A stretch of 16,419 bases of DNA, from positions 1 through 16,419 of the forward strand of contig CAYGLJ010000024.1 in assembly GCA_964350865.1 (NCBI GenBank), in the 5' to 3' direction. The notes beneath the pieces were generated by a model. It was given only the letters and a program-made list of their open reading frames with translations, was not told the DNA's origin and searched no databases. A program made the position numbers and the translations under genes. Shown here in pieces: positions 1 to 6,241 of this stretch (position 1 is its first letter; each line of letters begins with the position of its first letter). This DNA is from Pontimonas sp964350865 (GTDB taxonomy: Bacteria; Actinomycetota; Actinomycetes; Actinomycetales; Microbacteriaceae).

Positions 1-234
1 CAATCCAACAACACCGTGATTGCTCGAGCATTTGCCGAGCAGGTCTCCGAAACGCACAGCATCCCTGTCACGAAAGACATGCTCTTTCACCTGGAAGTTG
101 GTGTGACGATGGGGTCTGCGATCATTCACCGCGCTTTCATGTATGACCCCACGGGCGACACACGCTTCATTGAGCATGCCCGAGAGTTCATCGGCGACTA
201 CCTCCGCACCTACCTCCCTATCTCTCCCTCGTGA
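1..234 (+). CDS. TetR/AcrR-like transcriptional regulator, C-terminal fragment (5' end outside window)
   Basis: The reading frame is open from the first base and ends at a TGA at 232-234, giving 77 visible residues; the gene starts upstream of the window. A GTG at 16 is only an internal codon. The tail is helical and contains RAFMYDPTGD followed by a helix ending in YLRTYL, a pattern I associate with the ligand-binding C-terminal half of TetR-family repressors (an Arg-Ala-Phe...Asp-Pro-x-Gly-Asp stretch before the last helix). The DNA-binding helix-turn-helix that would prove the family is not in view, so this rests on the C-terminus alone. The stop overlaps the GTG start of the downstream map gene by four bases, which points to co-transcription and translational coupling. 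If it is a repressor, its operator would lie left of the window. Confidence 0.6.
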   Translation, partial: QSNNTVIARAFAEQVSETHSIPVTKDMLFHLEVGVTMGSAIIHRAFMYDPTGDTRFIEHAREFIGDYLRTYLPISPS

Positions 235-1001
235 TTCCCCGGCATTCTGTAGGAACTCTGCAGAGAATGCGCCCCGTGGGCGCATTCGTCGCTGATGTTC
301 TCACCCGGGTTTCCCGCGCTGCCCAGCCCGGTGTCAACCTTCTAGAACTTGACGCCATGGCCCACGATCTCATTCGTCAAGCCGGCGCAACCTCCTGTTA
401 CATCGACTACCACCCCTCGTTTGGAGGCTCACCCTTTGGCAAAGTGATGTGCACATCCGTCAATGACGCGGCACTCCACGGCCTCCCCCACGACTACTCG
501 CTGCAATCCGGTGATCTCCTCTCCCTCGATTTTGCAGTGAGTCTGGAGGGGTGGGTCGCTGACTCGGCTGTGAGCATGATTGTGGGGGGCGAGGGCGATC
601 CCCGCGATCAGCGACTGATTGACACCTGTGAAGAAGCATTGGCCGCGGGAATTGCCGCTGCAATTCCCGGTAATCGCTTGGGCGATATTTCCGCGGCAAT
701 TGGCGCGGTGTCGAGAGCGGCCGGTTACACCGTCAACACCGACTTCGGTGGACACGGGGTGGGCAAAACCATGCACGAAGACCCCTCTATTCCCAACGAT
801 GGCCAGCCTCGCACCGGGCCGGTGCTCAAGCCCGGGATGGTGTTCGCCATTGAACCCTGGCTAATGCACACCACGGATGAGATTTATACCGCCGAGGATG
901 GCTGGACGCTGATGAGCGCGGATGGCTCCCGCTCAGCTCATGTCGAACACACGGTGGCCATCACCAAGGATGGTCCTCTCGTGTTGACGAAGCGGTCCTA
1001 A
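231..1001 (+). CDS. map: Type I methionine aminopeptidase
   Basis: Cytosolic metalloprotease of 256 residues that removes the initiator methionine from nascent proteins. The pita-bread fold is recognisable and all five metal ligands are visible: D100 (SLDFA), D111 (VADSA), H175 (GGHGVGK), E208 (AIEPW) and E239 (HVEHT), plus the conserved substrate-side His at H83 (LHGLP). The GTG at 231 overlaps the stop of the TetR-like gene; the protein would then begin just ahead of the conserved MRPVG segment, as expected for the short type without an N-terminal zinc-binding extension. No clear Shine-Dalgarno sequence precedes it, which fits coupling to the upstream gene. The sequence resembles the actinobacterial MetAP subgroup with a CYIDYHPSFG segment, often a second copy besides the map gene next to secY; that the genome has two copies is inference. 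Its TAA stop overlaps the trmD stop on the other strand. Confidence 0.95.
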   Translation: MIPRHSVGTLQRMRPVGAFVADVLTRVSRAAQPGVNLLELDAMAHDLIRQAGATSCYIDYHPSFGGSPFGKVMCTSVNDAALHGLPHDYSLQSGDLLSLDFAVSLEGWVADSAVSMIVGGEGDPRDQRLIDTCEEALAAGIAAAIPGNRLGDISAAIGAVSRAAGYTVNTDFGGHGVGKTMHEDPSIPNDGQPRTGPVLKPGMVFAIEPWLMHTTDEIYTAEDGWTLMSADGSRSAHVEHTVAITKDGPLVLTKRS

Positions 1002-1678
1002 CCCTCGAGGAGGTCGGGCCGCACTCGGCGAGTTCGCTCCAGTGATTGCTCCTCGCGCCAGGACTGGATGGCCCCGTGGTTGCCCGAGAGCAACACCTCC
1101 GGGACATCGAGACCCCTCCAAGACCGCGGTTTGGTATACGAGGGATACTCCAGGAGCCCCTTCTCATGGCTCTCCTCTACCAAGGAGTCGGGGTTCCCCA
1201 TAAAACCCGGGAGCAGGCGCACCGTGGCCTCAATCATTGCTAGCACCGCTACTTCTCCGCCGTTGAGGACATAGTCACCAAGACTTACCTCGAGGACGCG
1301 GTGGGTGGAGCTGTAGTGCTCGATCACTCTCTGATCGATGCCCTCGTAGCGTCCGCACGCGAACACCAGATGGGAGGCGCTCGAGAACTCGGTGGCGAGG
1401 CTCTGCGTGAAGAGTTGACCGGCAGGGCTTGGCACAACCAGCCAAGACTCTTCCTGCAGCAAACCATCGAGCATGGTCCCCCACGGCTCAGGACTCATCA
1501 CCATTCCCGCACCCCCGCCATAGGGAGTGTCATCCACGCTCTTGTGAACATCGGTGGTGGCATCGCGGAGGTCATGCACCGCAACATCGACAAGCTTGCT
1601 CTTCGCCGCTTTCCCCAGAAGCGAGAGCTCCAGCACATCAAAGTAGCCGGGGAAGATGCTGACGATGTCGATCTTCAT
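998..1678 (-). CDS. trmD: tRNA (guanine-N1-)-methyltransferase TrmD
   Basis: SPOUT-class methyltransferase that methylates N1 of G37 in tRNAs reading CNN and similar codons, preventing +1 frameshifting, with S-adenosylmethionine as donor. The 226 residues show the N-terminal KIDIVSIFP, PYGGGAGM at 52-59, the trefoil-knot motifs CGRYEGID at 108-115 and GDYVLNGGE at 134-142, the conserved R154, and the C-terminal tRNA-binding part YTKPRSWRG...LLSGNH. It ends about 20-30 residues earlier than E. coli TrmD. At residue 169, which aligns without gaps with the general base D169 of E. coli TrmD (EDSFAEGLL), the sequence reads EESHEKGLL, so Glu replaces Asp. The ATG overlaps the rimM stop by four bases (ATGA), so it is translated in the rpsP-khpA-rimM-trmD operon. 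Its TAG overlaps the stop of the convergent map gene. Confidence 0.96.
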   Translation of the reverse strand: MKIDIVSIFPGYFDVLELSLLGKAAKSKLVDVAVHDLRDATTDVHKSVDDTPYGGGAGMVMSPEPWGTMLDGLLQEESWLVVPSPAGQLFTQSLATEFSSASHLVFACGRYEGIDQRVIEHYSSTHRVLEVSLGDYVLNGGEVAVLAMIEATVRLLPGFMGNPDSLVEESHEKGLLEYPSYTKPRSWRGLDVPEVLLSGNHGAIQSWREEQSLERTRRVRPDLLEG

Positions 1679-2250
1679 GACTCGTCAGCAATACTCTCGA
1701 AGAGGCCTCCCGGTGGGGTGATCTCGACCACACCGGCCTCGATGTTGACCACCGGAACAAAGTCCTTCACAAAGGGCAAGAGCACTTCGGAATCGTCGGT
1801 CGTGACCACGAGAAGGTCTTGGGCGGGGAAATGCTCCACACGCGCCACAGTGCCGACATCGACACCGTCTCGGACGACTCTCAAGCCCACCAGTTCATGA
1901 TCAAACCACGCGTCACTTTCGGTGGGTCTGGTTGACGGGTCATGCTCCACCCACAAAATCGCCTTCACGAGAGACTCCGCAGCGGTTCGATCCTCTACAC
2001 CCTCAAAGAACGCAACAGGAGAAGCATTCACCTCGCGAATACTCGAAAGTGTGATGGTCTTGCCAAACCAGGGTGAATCCTGGGGAACCTGAAGAGTGAA
2101 CTGGTTCCCCGGAACAAACCGAAGCTCAGGATCGTCGGTGTAGACCTCGAGCTTCAGACCACCCTTGAGGCCGTGGGCTTTGACCAAGCGGGCAACCCTC
2201 AGCTCCACCCGCTCCGGCTTGGGCGCCGTGGGCTTGGAGGCCTCAGACAT
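1675..2250 (-). CDS. rimM: Ribosome maturation factor RimM
   Basis: Assembly factor that binds the 30S head near S19 and helps maturation of the 16S rRNA 3' domain. The 191-residue protein has an N-terminal RimM beta-barrel starting at about residue 16 (LRVARLVKAHGLKGGLKLEV, the conserved G-x-x-G-x-x-K/R loop) and a C-terminal PRC-barrel from about residue 114 (AWFDHELVGLRVV, then GTVARVEHFPAQDLLVV). It ends with the family-typical LLPFV...VP...PPGGLFE. The first 12 residues are a variable Ala/Lys/Pro leader. The ATG shares one base with the khpA stop (TAATG arrangement) and its own TGA overlaps the trmD start, so translation is probably coupled at both ends. Confidence 0.95.
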   Translation of the reverse strand: MSEASKPTAPKPERVELRVARLVKAHGLKGGLKLEVYTDDPELRFVPGNQFTLQVPQDSPWFGKTITLSSIREVNASPVAFFEGVEDRTAAESLVKAILWVEHDPSTRPTESDAWFDHELVGLRVVRDGVDVGTVARVEHFPAQDLLVVTTDDSEVLLPFVKDFVPVVNIEAGVVEITPPGGLFESIADES

Positions 2251-2486
2251 TAGGAGTCTGTGTCGACGACGTCGACCCTGACCTTACGGCCACCGGCCAA
2301 CGCGTTGATGACGGTGCGCAGAGCCTTCGCGGTGCGACCTTGACGACCAATCACACGACCCAAATCATCGGGGTGGACACGAACCTCAATGAGCTCACCT
2401 CGTGGGGTGTCGATAACGCTCACGCTGACCTCGTCCGGGTTATCAACGATTTCCCGGACGAGGTGATTCAGCGCGCGATCCAACAT
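2250..2486 (-). CDS. khpA: KH-domain RNA-binding protein KhpA (YlqC family)
   Basis: Small 78-residue protein that is essentially one KH domain. The RNA-binding GxxG loop is G47-R-Q-G50 in LGRVIGRQGRTAKALR, preceded by the beta strand IEVRVHPDD. In other Gram-positive bacteria such proteins (KhpA) bind RNA, pair with KhpB/Jag and affect cell division and envelope synthesis; no partner is visible here. The gene sits in the usual place between rpsP and rimM. Its ATG lies two bases after the rpsP stop and a GAGGAG stretch in the last rpsP codons could serve as ribosome binding site. The stop overlaps the rimM ATG by one base. Confidence 0.93.
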   Translation of the reverse strand: MLDRALNHLVREIVDNPDEVSVSVIDTPRGELIEVRVHPDDLGRVIGRQGRTAKALRTVINALAGGRKVRVDVVDTDS

Positions 2487-2488
2487 TG

Positions 2489-3139
2489 CTACTTGGTCTC
2501 CTCGGCGGGAGCCTCGTCAGCGGGTGCCTCTTCGGCTGCAGGGGCTTCCTCAGTCGGAGCCTCCTCAGCAGGTGCTTCCTCAGCCACGGGTGCCTCTTCG
2601 GTTGCAGGAGCCTCGGCAGGAGCTTCTTCGGCCGCAGGAGCTGCATCCTCAGCAGGTGCAGCAGCTTCGGCAGGTGCCTCGGCGGCTGGTGCTTCAACGG
2701 CCTCGGCAGGAGCGTCAGCTGCGGGAGCTTCCTCTGCGGGAGCGTCAGCGGCTGGCGCTTCAGCTGCAGGGGCCTCCTCGACGGGCTTGACCGTCTTGGG
2801 GCGAAGGACAGGCTTCTTCTTGGTGTCAGGCTTAAACTCGGGCTTGGGCTCGGCAACCTGAACGGTGCTCTTCGCGCCCTTCTCACCCTTGAACTGGCCC
2901 CAGTCGCCGGTCAGCTTGAGGATCGCGGTGACCTGCTCGGTGGGCTGTGCTCCCACGCCGAGCCAGTACTGAGCGCGCTCAGAGTTGACCTCGATGACTG
3001 ACGGGTTCTCAGTCGGGTGATACTTGCCAATTTCTTCAATGACACGACCATCACGCTTGGTGCGTGAGTCAGCGACAACGATGCGGTAGTACGGCGCACG
3101 GATTTTTCCCATGCGCTTCAAACGGATTTTTACAGCCAC
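2489..3139 (-). CDS. rpsP: 30S ribosomal protein bS16 with long Ala/Glu/Pro tail
   Basis: First gene of the rpsP-khpA-rimM-trmD operon, encoding small-subunit protein S16. Residues 1-85 are the conserved S16 core (VKIRLKRMGK, PYYRIVVADSRTKRDGR, IEEIGKYHP, QYWLGVGAQPT). Residues 86-120 are a basic linker rich in Lys and Pro, and residues 121-216 are an almost pure Ala/Glu/Pro low-complexity extension, making the protein 216 residues against about 80-90 for S16 of E. coli or Bacillus. I chose the GTG at 3137-3139 because it yields the standard V/M-AVKIRLKR start and has GGAG four bases upstream; the reading frame stays open for 18 more codons upstream but these match nothing in S16. Tails of this kind occur in actinobacterial S16; their function is not known to me. 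Confidence 0.96.
   Translation of the reverse strand: MAVKIRLKRMGKIRAPYYRIVVADSRTKRDGRVIEEIGKYHPTENPSVIEVNSERAQYWLGVGAQPTEQVTAILKLTGDWGQFKGEKGAKSTVQVAEPKPEFKPDTKKKPVLRPKTVKPVEEAPAAEAPAADAPAEEAPAADAPAEAVEAPAAEAPAEAAAPAEDAAPAAEEAPAEAPATEEAPVAEEAPAEEAPTEEAPAAEEAPADEAPAEETK
2492..2779 (-). repeat. Degenerate Ala-Pro-Ala-Glu-Glu coding repeat in rpsP
   Basis: The last 96 codons of rpsP consist of imperfect 4-6 residue units of the types EAPA, EEAPA, DAPAE and AEEAP. The DNA is therefore a degenerate short-period repeat (gcctcctc / gcagg motifs on the plus strand), prone to slippage and likely to vary in length between strains. The unit length is not constant, so this is a protein low-complexity tail and not a CRISPR or satellite array. 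Confidence 0.9.
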
Positions 3140-3143
3140 GTTT

Positions 3144-3147
3144 CTCC
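3144..3147 (-). promoter_or_regulatory. Ribosome binding site that fixes the rpsP GTG start
   Basis: On the minus strand GGAG is followed by four bases and then GTG. This favours the GTG at 3139 over any upstream start in the same open frame. Confidence 0.6.
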
Positions 3148-3264
3148 AGGTAGATGAGTAGTCATAACAGCCGACGATTACGTGGGGACACAATCGACAG
3201 GACGTCTAAGGGGGAGCTCAAGCGCCAGATAGAGGGTCGGGCGAAGTGCTCGAGTGCTTATTCT

Positions 3265-3307
3265 GTCAGATTTTCTGGCACCGTGGGGACCACGGAGGGC
3301 TTCTGAC
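3265..3307 (-). terminator. Nested hairpin directly after ffh, possible terminator
   Basis: Right behind the ffh TAG, an outer inverted repeat (GTCAGA at 3307-3302 pairing with TCTGAC at 3270-3265 on the minus strand) encloses a perfect inner hairpin at 3295-3281, CCGTGG-TCC-CCACGG, with a six-base GC-rich stem and a three-base loop. There is no T-run after it, so it is not a classic intrinsic terminator; actinobacterial terminators often lack the T-tract. It could equally be a structural element in the rpsP leader or an mRNA end-stabilising hairpin. Confidence 0.4.
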
Positions 3308-4801
3308 CTATTCGGTCGGCGAACTGGGCAAACCGAAGCTCGACCCCGATCCACCCGATGAACTTTTTCCCAGAGCTTCCTGGGCGCGCTTCGCCGGGTT
3401 TCCCGACCGCGAAGCGGCCTTCTTCTTGACGTTCTTTTTCTTTCCCCGGCCTGCTCCCCCAGGAATCGGCCCCATACCGGGAATCTGGGGAACACCACCC
3501 TTGGCCACGGTTTTCATCATCTTGGCAGCCTGGTCAAAGCGTGTGACCAACTGGTTGACCTCGGTGACCGTGGTGCCAGAGCCGTTCGCGATGCGCATGC
3601 GCCTCGAACCGTTCAATATCTTGGGGGTGAGGCGCTCCTTTGGAGTCATCGACTGAATGATCGCCTCAGTGCGGACCAACTCGCCTTCATCGATGTTGTC
3701 GATCTGGTCTTGCATCCCTCGGGCGCCAGGCAACATGCTGAGCATTCCCCCGAGCGAGCCCATCTTTTTCAGTTGTTGCAGCTGAGAGAGGAAATCCTCC
3801 AGGGTGAATGTCTCCGAGCGGAATTTCTCTTCCAGCTCTTTGGCTTCCTCCTCATCGAAGGCTTTCTGGGCCTGCTCGATGAGGGTGAGGATGTCTCCCA
3901 AATCGAGGATGCGAGACGCCATACGATCGGGGTGGAACACCTCAAACTCGTCAATCTTTTCCCCGGTCGAGGCAAACAGGATGGGTCTACCGGTAACACC
4001 GGTGACACTCAGAGCCGCTCCACCCTTCGCGTCACCGTCGAGCTTGGTCAACACGACACCGGTGAAGTCCACACCCTCTTGGAACGCTTTAGCGGTCTGG
4101 ACGGCGTCCTGACCGCTCATCGAATCGATAACAAACAAAACTTCGTCCGGGTCGGTCACTCTGCGGATGTTTGACGCTTGCGCCATCAGCTCCTGGTCCA
4201 CACCCAAGCGACCCGCGGTATCGATGATGACCACGTCGTGGGCTTTGTCATTCGCGTACTTCACCCCCGCTTTCGCCACCGCTACGGGGTCGCCCACACC
4301 ATCACCGGGCTCGGGAGCGAAAAAAGCGGCCCCGGCGTTCTCCGCCACAATCCCCAGTTGCTTGACAGCTCCCGGGCGCTGCAGGTCACAGGCCACCAGA
4401 ACAGGGGTGTGTCCCTGGTCCACGAGCCACTTGGAAAGCTTTCCCGCCAGCGTGGTCTTACCCGAACCCTGAAGGCCCGCCAGCATGATCACCGTGGGGC
4501 CAGTCTTCGCAAAAGCAAGACCCCTCGTTTCTCCACCCAGAATGGCGACCAATTCCTCATTGACGATGGTCACGACCTGCTGGGCCGGGTTTAGAGCCTT
4601 ATTGACATCATCCGAGAGCGCACGCTCGCGCACTGTTGCGGTGAAATTCTTGACGACATCGAGCGCCACATCTGATTCCAGGAGTGCACGACGAATATCG
4701 CGCACCGTTCCGTCAACATCGGCGGGGGAAAGTTTGCCCTTTTGTCGCAGTGAGGAGAAGGTGGCTGTTAAACGCTCGGAGAGAGAACCAAAGGCAGCCA
4801 T
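3308..4801 (-). CDS. ffh: Signal recognition particle protein Ffh (SRP54 GTPase)
   Basis: Cytosolic GTPase that, with the SRP RNA, binds signal sequences of nascent membrane and secreted proteins and docks on FtsY. In the 497-residue product the N domain spans about residues 1-90, the G domain about 100-300 with P-loop GLQGSGKTT at 109-117, DTAGR at 194-198 and TKLDGDAKGG at 252-261, and the methionine-rich M domain about 330-440 with MGSLGGMLSMLPG and the RNA-contacting SRRMRIANGSGT segment. A basic then Gly/Ser-rich tail follows (GKKKNVKKK at 453-461). The open frame begins 12 codons earlier, but the ATG at 4801 gives the family-typical MAAFGSLSERL start, with GAGGA just upstream at short spacing (two bases). 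It diverges from the carbonic anhydrase gene across 49 bp. The SRP RNA gene is not seen in this window. Confidence 0.97.
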   Translation of the reverse strand: MAAFGSLSERLTATFSSLRQKGKLSPADVDGTVRDIRRALLESDVALDVVKNFTATVRERALSDDVNKALNPAQQVVTIVNEELVAILGGETRGLAFAKTGPTVIMLAGLQGSGKTTLAGKLSKWLVDQGHTPVLVACDLQRPGAVKQLGIVAENAGAAFFAPEPGDGVGDPVAVAKAGVKYANDKAHDVVIIDTAGRLGVDQELMAQASNIRRVTDPDEVLFVIDSMSGQDAVQTAKAFQEGVDFTGVVLTKLDGDAKGGAALSVTGVTGRPILFASTGEKIDEFEVFHPDRMASRILDLGDILTLIEQAQKAFDEEEAKELEEKFRSETFTLEDFLSQLQQLKKMGSLGGMLSMLPGARGMQDQIDNIDEGELVRTEAIIQSMTPKERLTPKILNGSRRMRIANGSGTTVTEVNQLVTRFDQAAKMMKTVAKGGVPQIPGMGPIPGGAGRGKKKNVKKKAASRSGNPAKRAQEALGKSSSGGSGSSFGLPSSPTE

Positions 4802-4816
4802 GGTCCTCAAGATTAG

Positions 4817-4844
4817 CCGACAAAACTGTGCCGCCACCTATCCT
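4817..4844 (+). promoter_or_regulatory. Possible promoter for the carbonic anhydrase gene, perhaps leaderless
   Basis: The 49-bp divergent gap contains CCGACA at 4817-4822 and TATCCT at 4839-4844, separated by 16 bases, which resembles a weak -35/-10 pair. The -10 element ends six bases before the ATG at 4851, so transcription would begin on or next to the start codon, giving a leaderless mRNA, which is common in Actinobacteria. The GGA at 4845-4847 could instead be a weak ribosome binding site for a transcript starting further upstream. Confidence 0.3.
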
Positions 4845-4850
4845 GGAAGC

Positions 4851-5360
4851 ATGCCACTGGTCCCTTTCGAGTCTCATGAACCCCAGGTTCACCCCACCGC
4901 CTTTGTGGCCGACTCGGCGACCCTGGTGGGCCAGGTCACTCTGGGTGAGAACAGTGTGGTGATGTTCGGTGCGGTCCTGCGGGCCGATCGTGATGCCATT
5001 TCTCTCGGCGCGGGAAGCAACCTGCAAGACAACGTGGTGGTCCATGGAGATCCCGGGTTTCCCGCCCACATCGGAGCTGGCGTCAGTGTGGGGCACTCAG
5101 CGGTGGTGCATGGCGCCACGGTGGAGGACGACTGTTTGATCGGCATGAATGCCACGGTGCTCAACGGCAGTGTTATTGGGCGGGGTTCGCTGGTGGCGGC
5201 AGGATCGGTTGTCTTGGAGGGCGAGATCATTCCACCGGGTTCGCTCGTCGCCGGTGTTCCCGGAAAAGTGCGGCGCGAACTGAGTGACGACGAGCGTGAC
5301 GCGATTCGCCAGAACGCCCTGACCTACCAGGAGCTAGGTCGCTCGTACCGCGGCGCCTAG
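4851..5360 (+). CDS. Gamma-class carbonic anhydrase-like protein (left-handed beta-helix)
   Basis: A 169-residue protein built of hexapeptide repeats (VGQVTLGENSVVMFGAVLRAD, then VSVGHSAVVHGATV, VIGRGSLVAAGSVV), the signature of a left-handed parallel beta-helix trimer. The three zinc-ligand histidines of gamma carbonic anhydrases are in place: H65 (VVVHGD), H82 and H87 (GHSAVVHG). The R44-x-D46 pair that stabilises the trimer in Cam is also present. The short form without the acidic loop matches the CamH/YrdA/PaaY group, some of which hydrate CO2 and some of which have other or unknown activities, so the activity is uncertain. The frame is open far upstream, over ffh, but the ATG at 4851 gives a normal N-terminus. 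It is the only plus-strand gene in the centre of the window and ends in a CTAG shared with the ftsY stop. Confidence 0.88.
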   Translation: MPLVPFESHEPQVHPTAFVADSATLVGQVTLGENSVVMFGAVLRADRDAISLGAGSNLQDNVVVHGDPGFPAHIGAGVSVGHSAVVHGATVEDDCLIGMNATVLNGSVIGRGSLVAAGSVVLEGEIIPPGSLVAGVPGKVRRELSDDERDAIRQNALTYQELGRSYRGA

Positions 5361-6238
5361 TCCTCGACGAGAGACTTTGCGAACGAGGCCGGGGCGAAAC
5401 CGGTCATATCGCCAATCCCTTCGCCCTGACCCAGCAATTTGATGGGAAGCCCGGTCTTCTCCTGAACGCTCAGCACAAAGCCTCCCTTAGCGCTGCCATC
5501 CACCTTGGTGAGAACAAGCCCGGTCACGCCGGCGTGCTCGAGAAAAGCTTGAGCCTGGACTACCCCGTTTTGACCGGTGGTCGCATCGAGCACGAGAAGC
5601 ACCTCGGAGACCGGGGCAACCTTCTCGACGACGCGACGGATCTTATTGAGCTCGTCCATCAGTCCTGATTTGGTGTGTAAACGACCCGCGGTATCGACAA
5701 TGACAATGTCGATACCCTCTTCTTTGGCTGTGGTGACCGCCTGAAAAGCCACCGAGGCCGGGTCTTGACCCTCTTTGTCCGGTCCCACCAGGGGAACTCC
5801 GGCTCGATCCGCCCAGGTGGTCAGCTGCTCCACCGCAGCGGCACGGAATGTGTCTGCGGCGGCGATCACGACGCTGCGACCTGCATTGGTCAAAAACTTG
5901 GCAAATTTCCCAATCGTGGTGGTCTTCCCCACACCGTTCACGCCCACGACCATCACCACAGCGGGTCGCTCGGTGAGACGAAGAGTGGGGTCATATTCCG
6001 CGAGCTGAGCTTCGAGTGAGTCCTTCAGGATCGCCTGGACATCATCGGGCTTGGTAGTCCCAATGCGGTCTACTTCTGCTCTAACCGAAGCGAGGAGAGC
6101 ATCAGTGACGTCGGGGCCAAAATCCGCACCCAGGAGGGTGTCTTCTAAGTCTTCCCAGGTCTGCTCGGTGATCTCTGGCTGAGACACCAGGTTTCGCAAT
6201 GCTTTTCCGAGTGACCACTTGCCACTCCCCCAGGCCAT
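5357..6238 (-). CDS. ftsY: SRP receptor GTPase FtsY (NG domain only)
   Basis: Membrane-associated GTPase that receives the Ffh-ribosome complex at the SecYEG translocon. The 293 residues contain the N domain (about 8-85), P-loop GVNGVGKTT at 99-107, DTFRAAA at 129-135, DTAGR at 182-186, TKVDGSAKGG at 244-253 and the closing GIGDMTGFAP. There is no transmembrane segment and no acidic A domain; the protein starts directly at the amphipathic MAWGSGKWSLGKALRNL segment that in other FtsY proteins is a lipid-binding helix. The ATG is the first start after an in-frame TAA two codons upstream and has GAGGA seven bases before it, inside the end of the preceding small ORF. That ORF is in the same reading frame (see findings). 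The TAG stop lies in a CTAG shared with the convergent carbonic anhydrase gene. Confidence 0.97.
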   Translation of the reverse strand: MAWGSGKWSLGKALRNLVSQPEITEQTWEDLEDTLLGADFGPDVTDALLASVRAEVDRIGTTKPDDVQAILKDSLEAQLAEYDPTLRLTERPAVVMVVGVNGVGKTTTIGKFAKFLTNAGRSVVIAAADTFRAAAVEQLTTWADRAGVPLVGPDKEGQDPASVAFQAVTTAKEEGIDIVIVDTAGRLHTKSGLMDELNKIRRVVEKVAPVSEVLLVLDATTGQNGVVQAQAFLEHAGVTGLVLTKVDGSAKGGFVLSVQEKTGLPIKLLGQGEGIGDMTGFAPASFAKSLVED

Positions 6239-6241
6239 GGC

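Larger units (their letters stand above)
3140..3307 (-). promoter_or_regulatory. ffh-rpsP intergenic region and rpsP leader
   Basis: At 168 bp this is the longest non-coding stretch in the window. It must hold the end of the ffh transcript, unless ffh reads through into rpsP, and probably a promoter for the rpsP operon. I looked for -35/-10 pairs on the minus strand and found only isolated weak matches, so I do not place a promoter. The part next to ffh carries a nested inverted repeat, listed separately. Confidence 0.4.

Noticed and set aside
1003..1010. CCTCGAGG palindrome near the map/trmD stops as a terminator
   Set aside because: It is only an eight-base palindrome with no loop or T-run and lies within conserved trmD codons.
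2492..2779. CRISPR-like or satellite repeat
   Set aside because: The units are short, irregular and in frame with rpsP, with no constant repeats or unique spacers.
2340..2861. Plus-strand ORF encoding a long Ser/Ala/Gly repeat protein
   Set aside because: It is the antisense reading of the Ala/Glu/Pro tail of rpsP and of khpA; the minus-strand genes are unambiguous and the repeat is explained by them.
3140..3193. Upstream-extended start for rpsP
   Set aside because: The additional 18 residues match no S16 sequence, and GGAG in front of the GTG at 3139 supports the shorter form.
4485..4850. N-terminal extension of the carbonic anhydrase frame over ffh
   Set aside because: The frame is open by chance across the antisense of ffh; homology to the beta-helix family begins only after the ATG at 4851.
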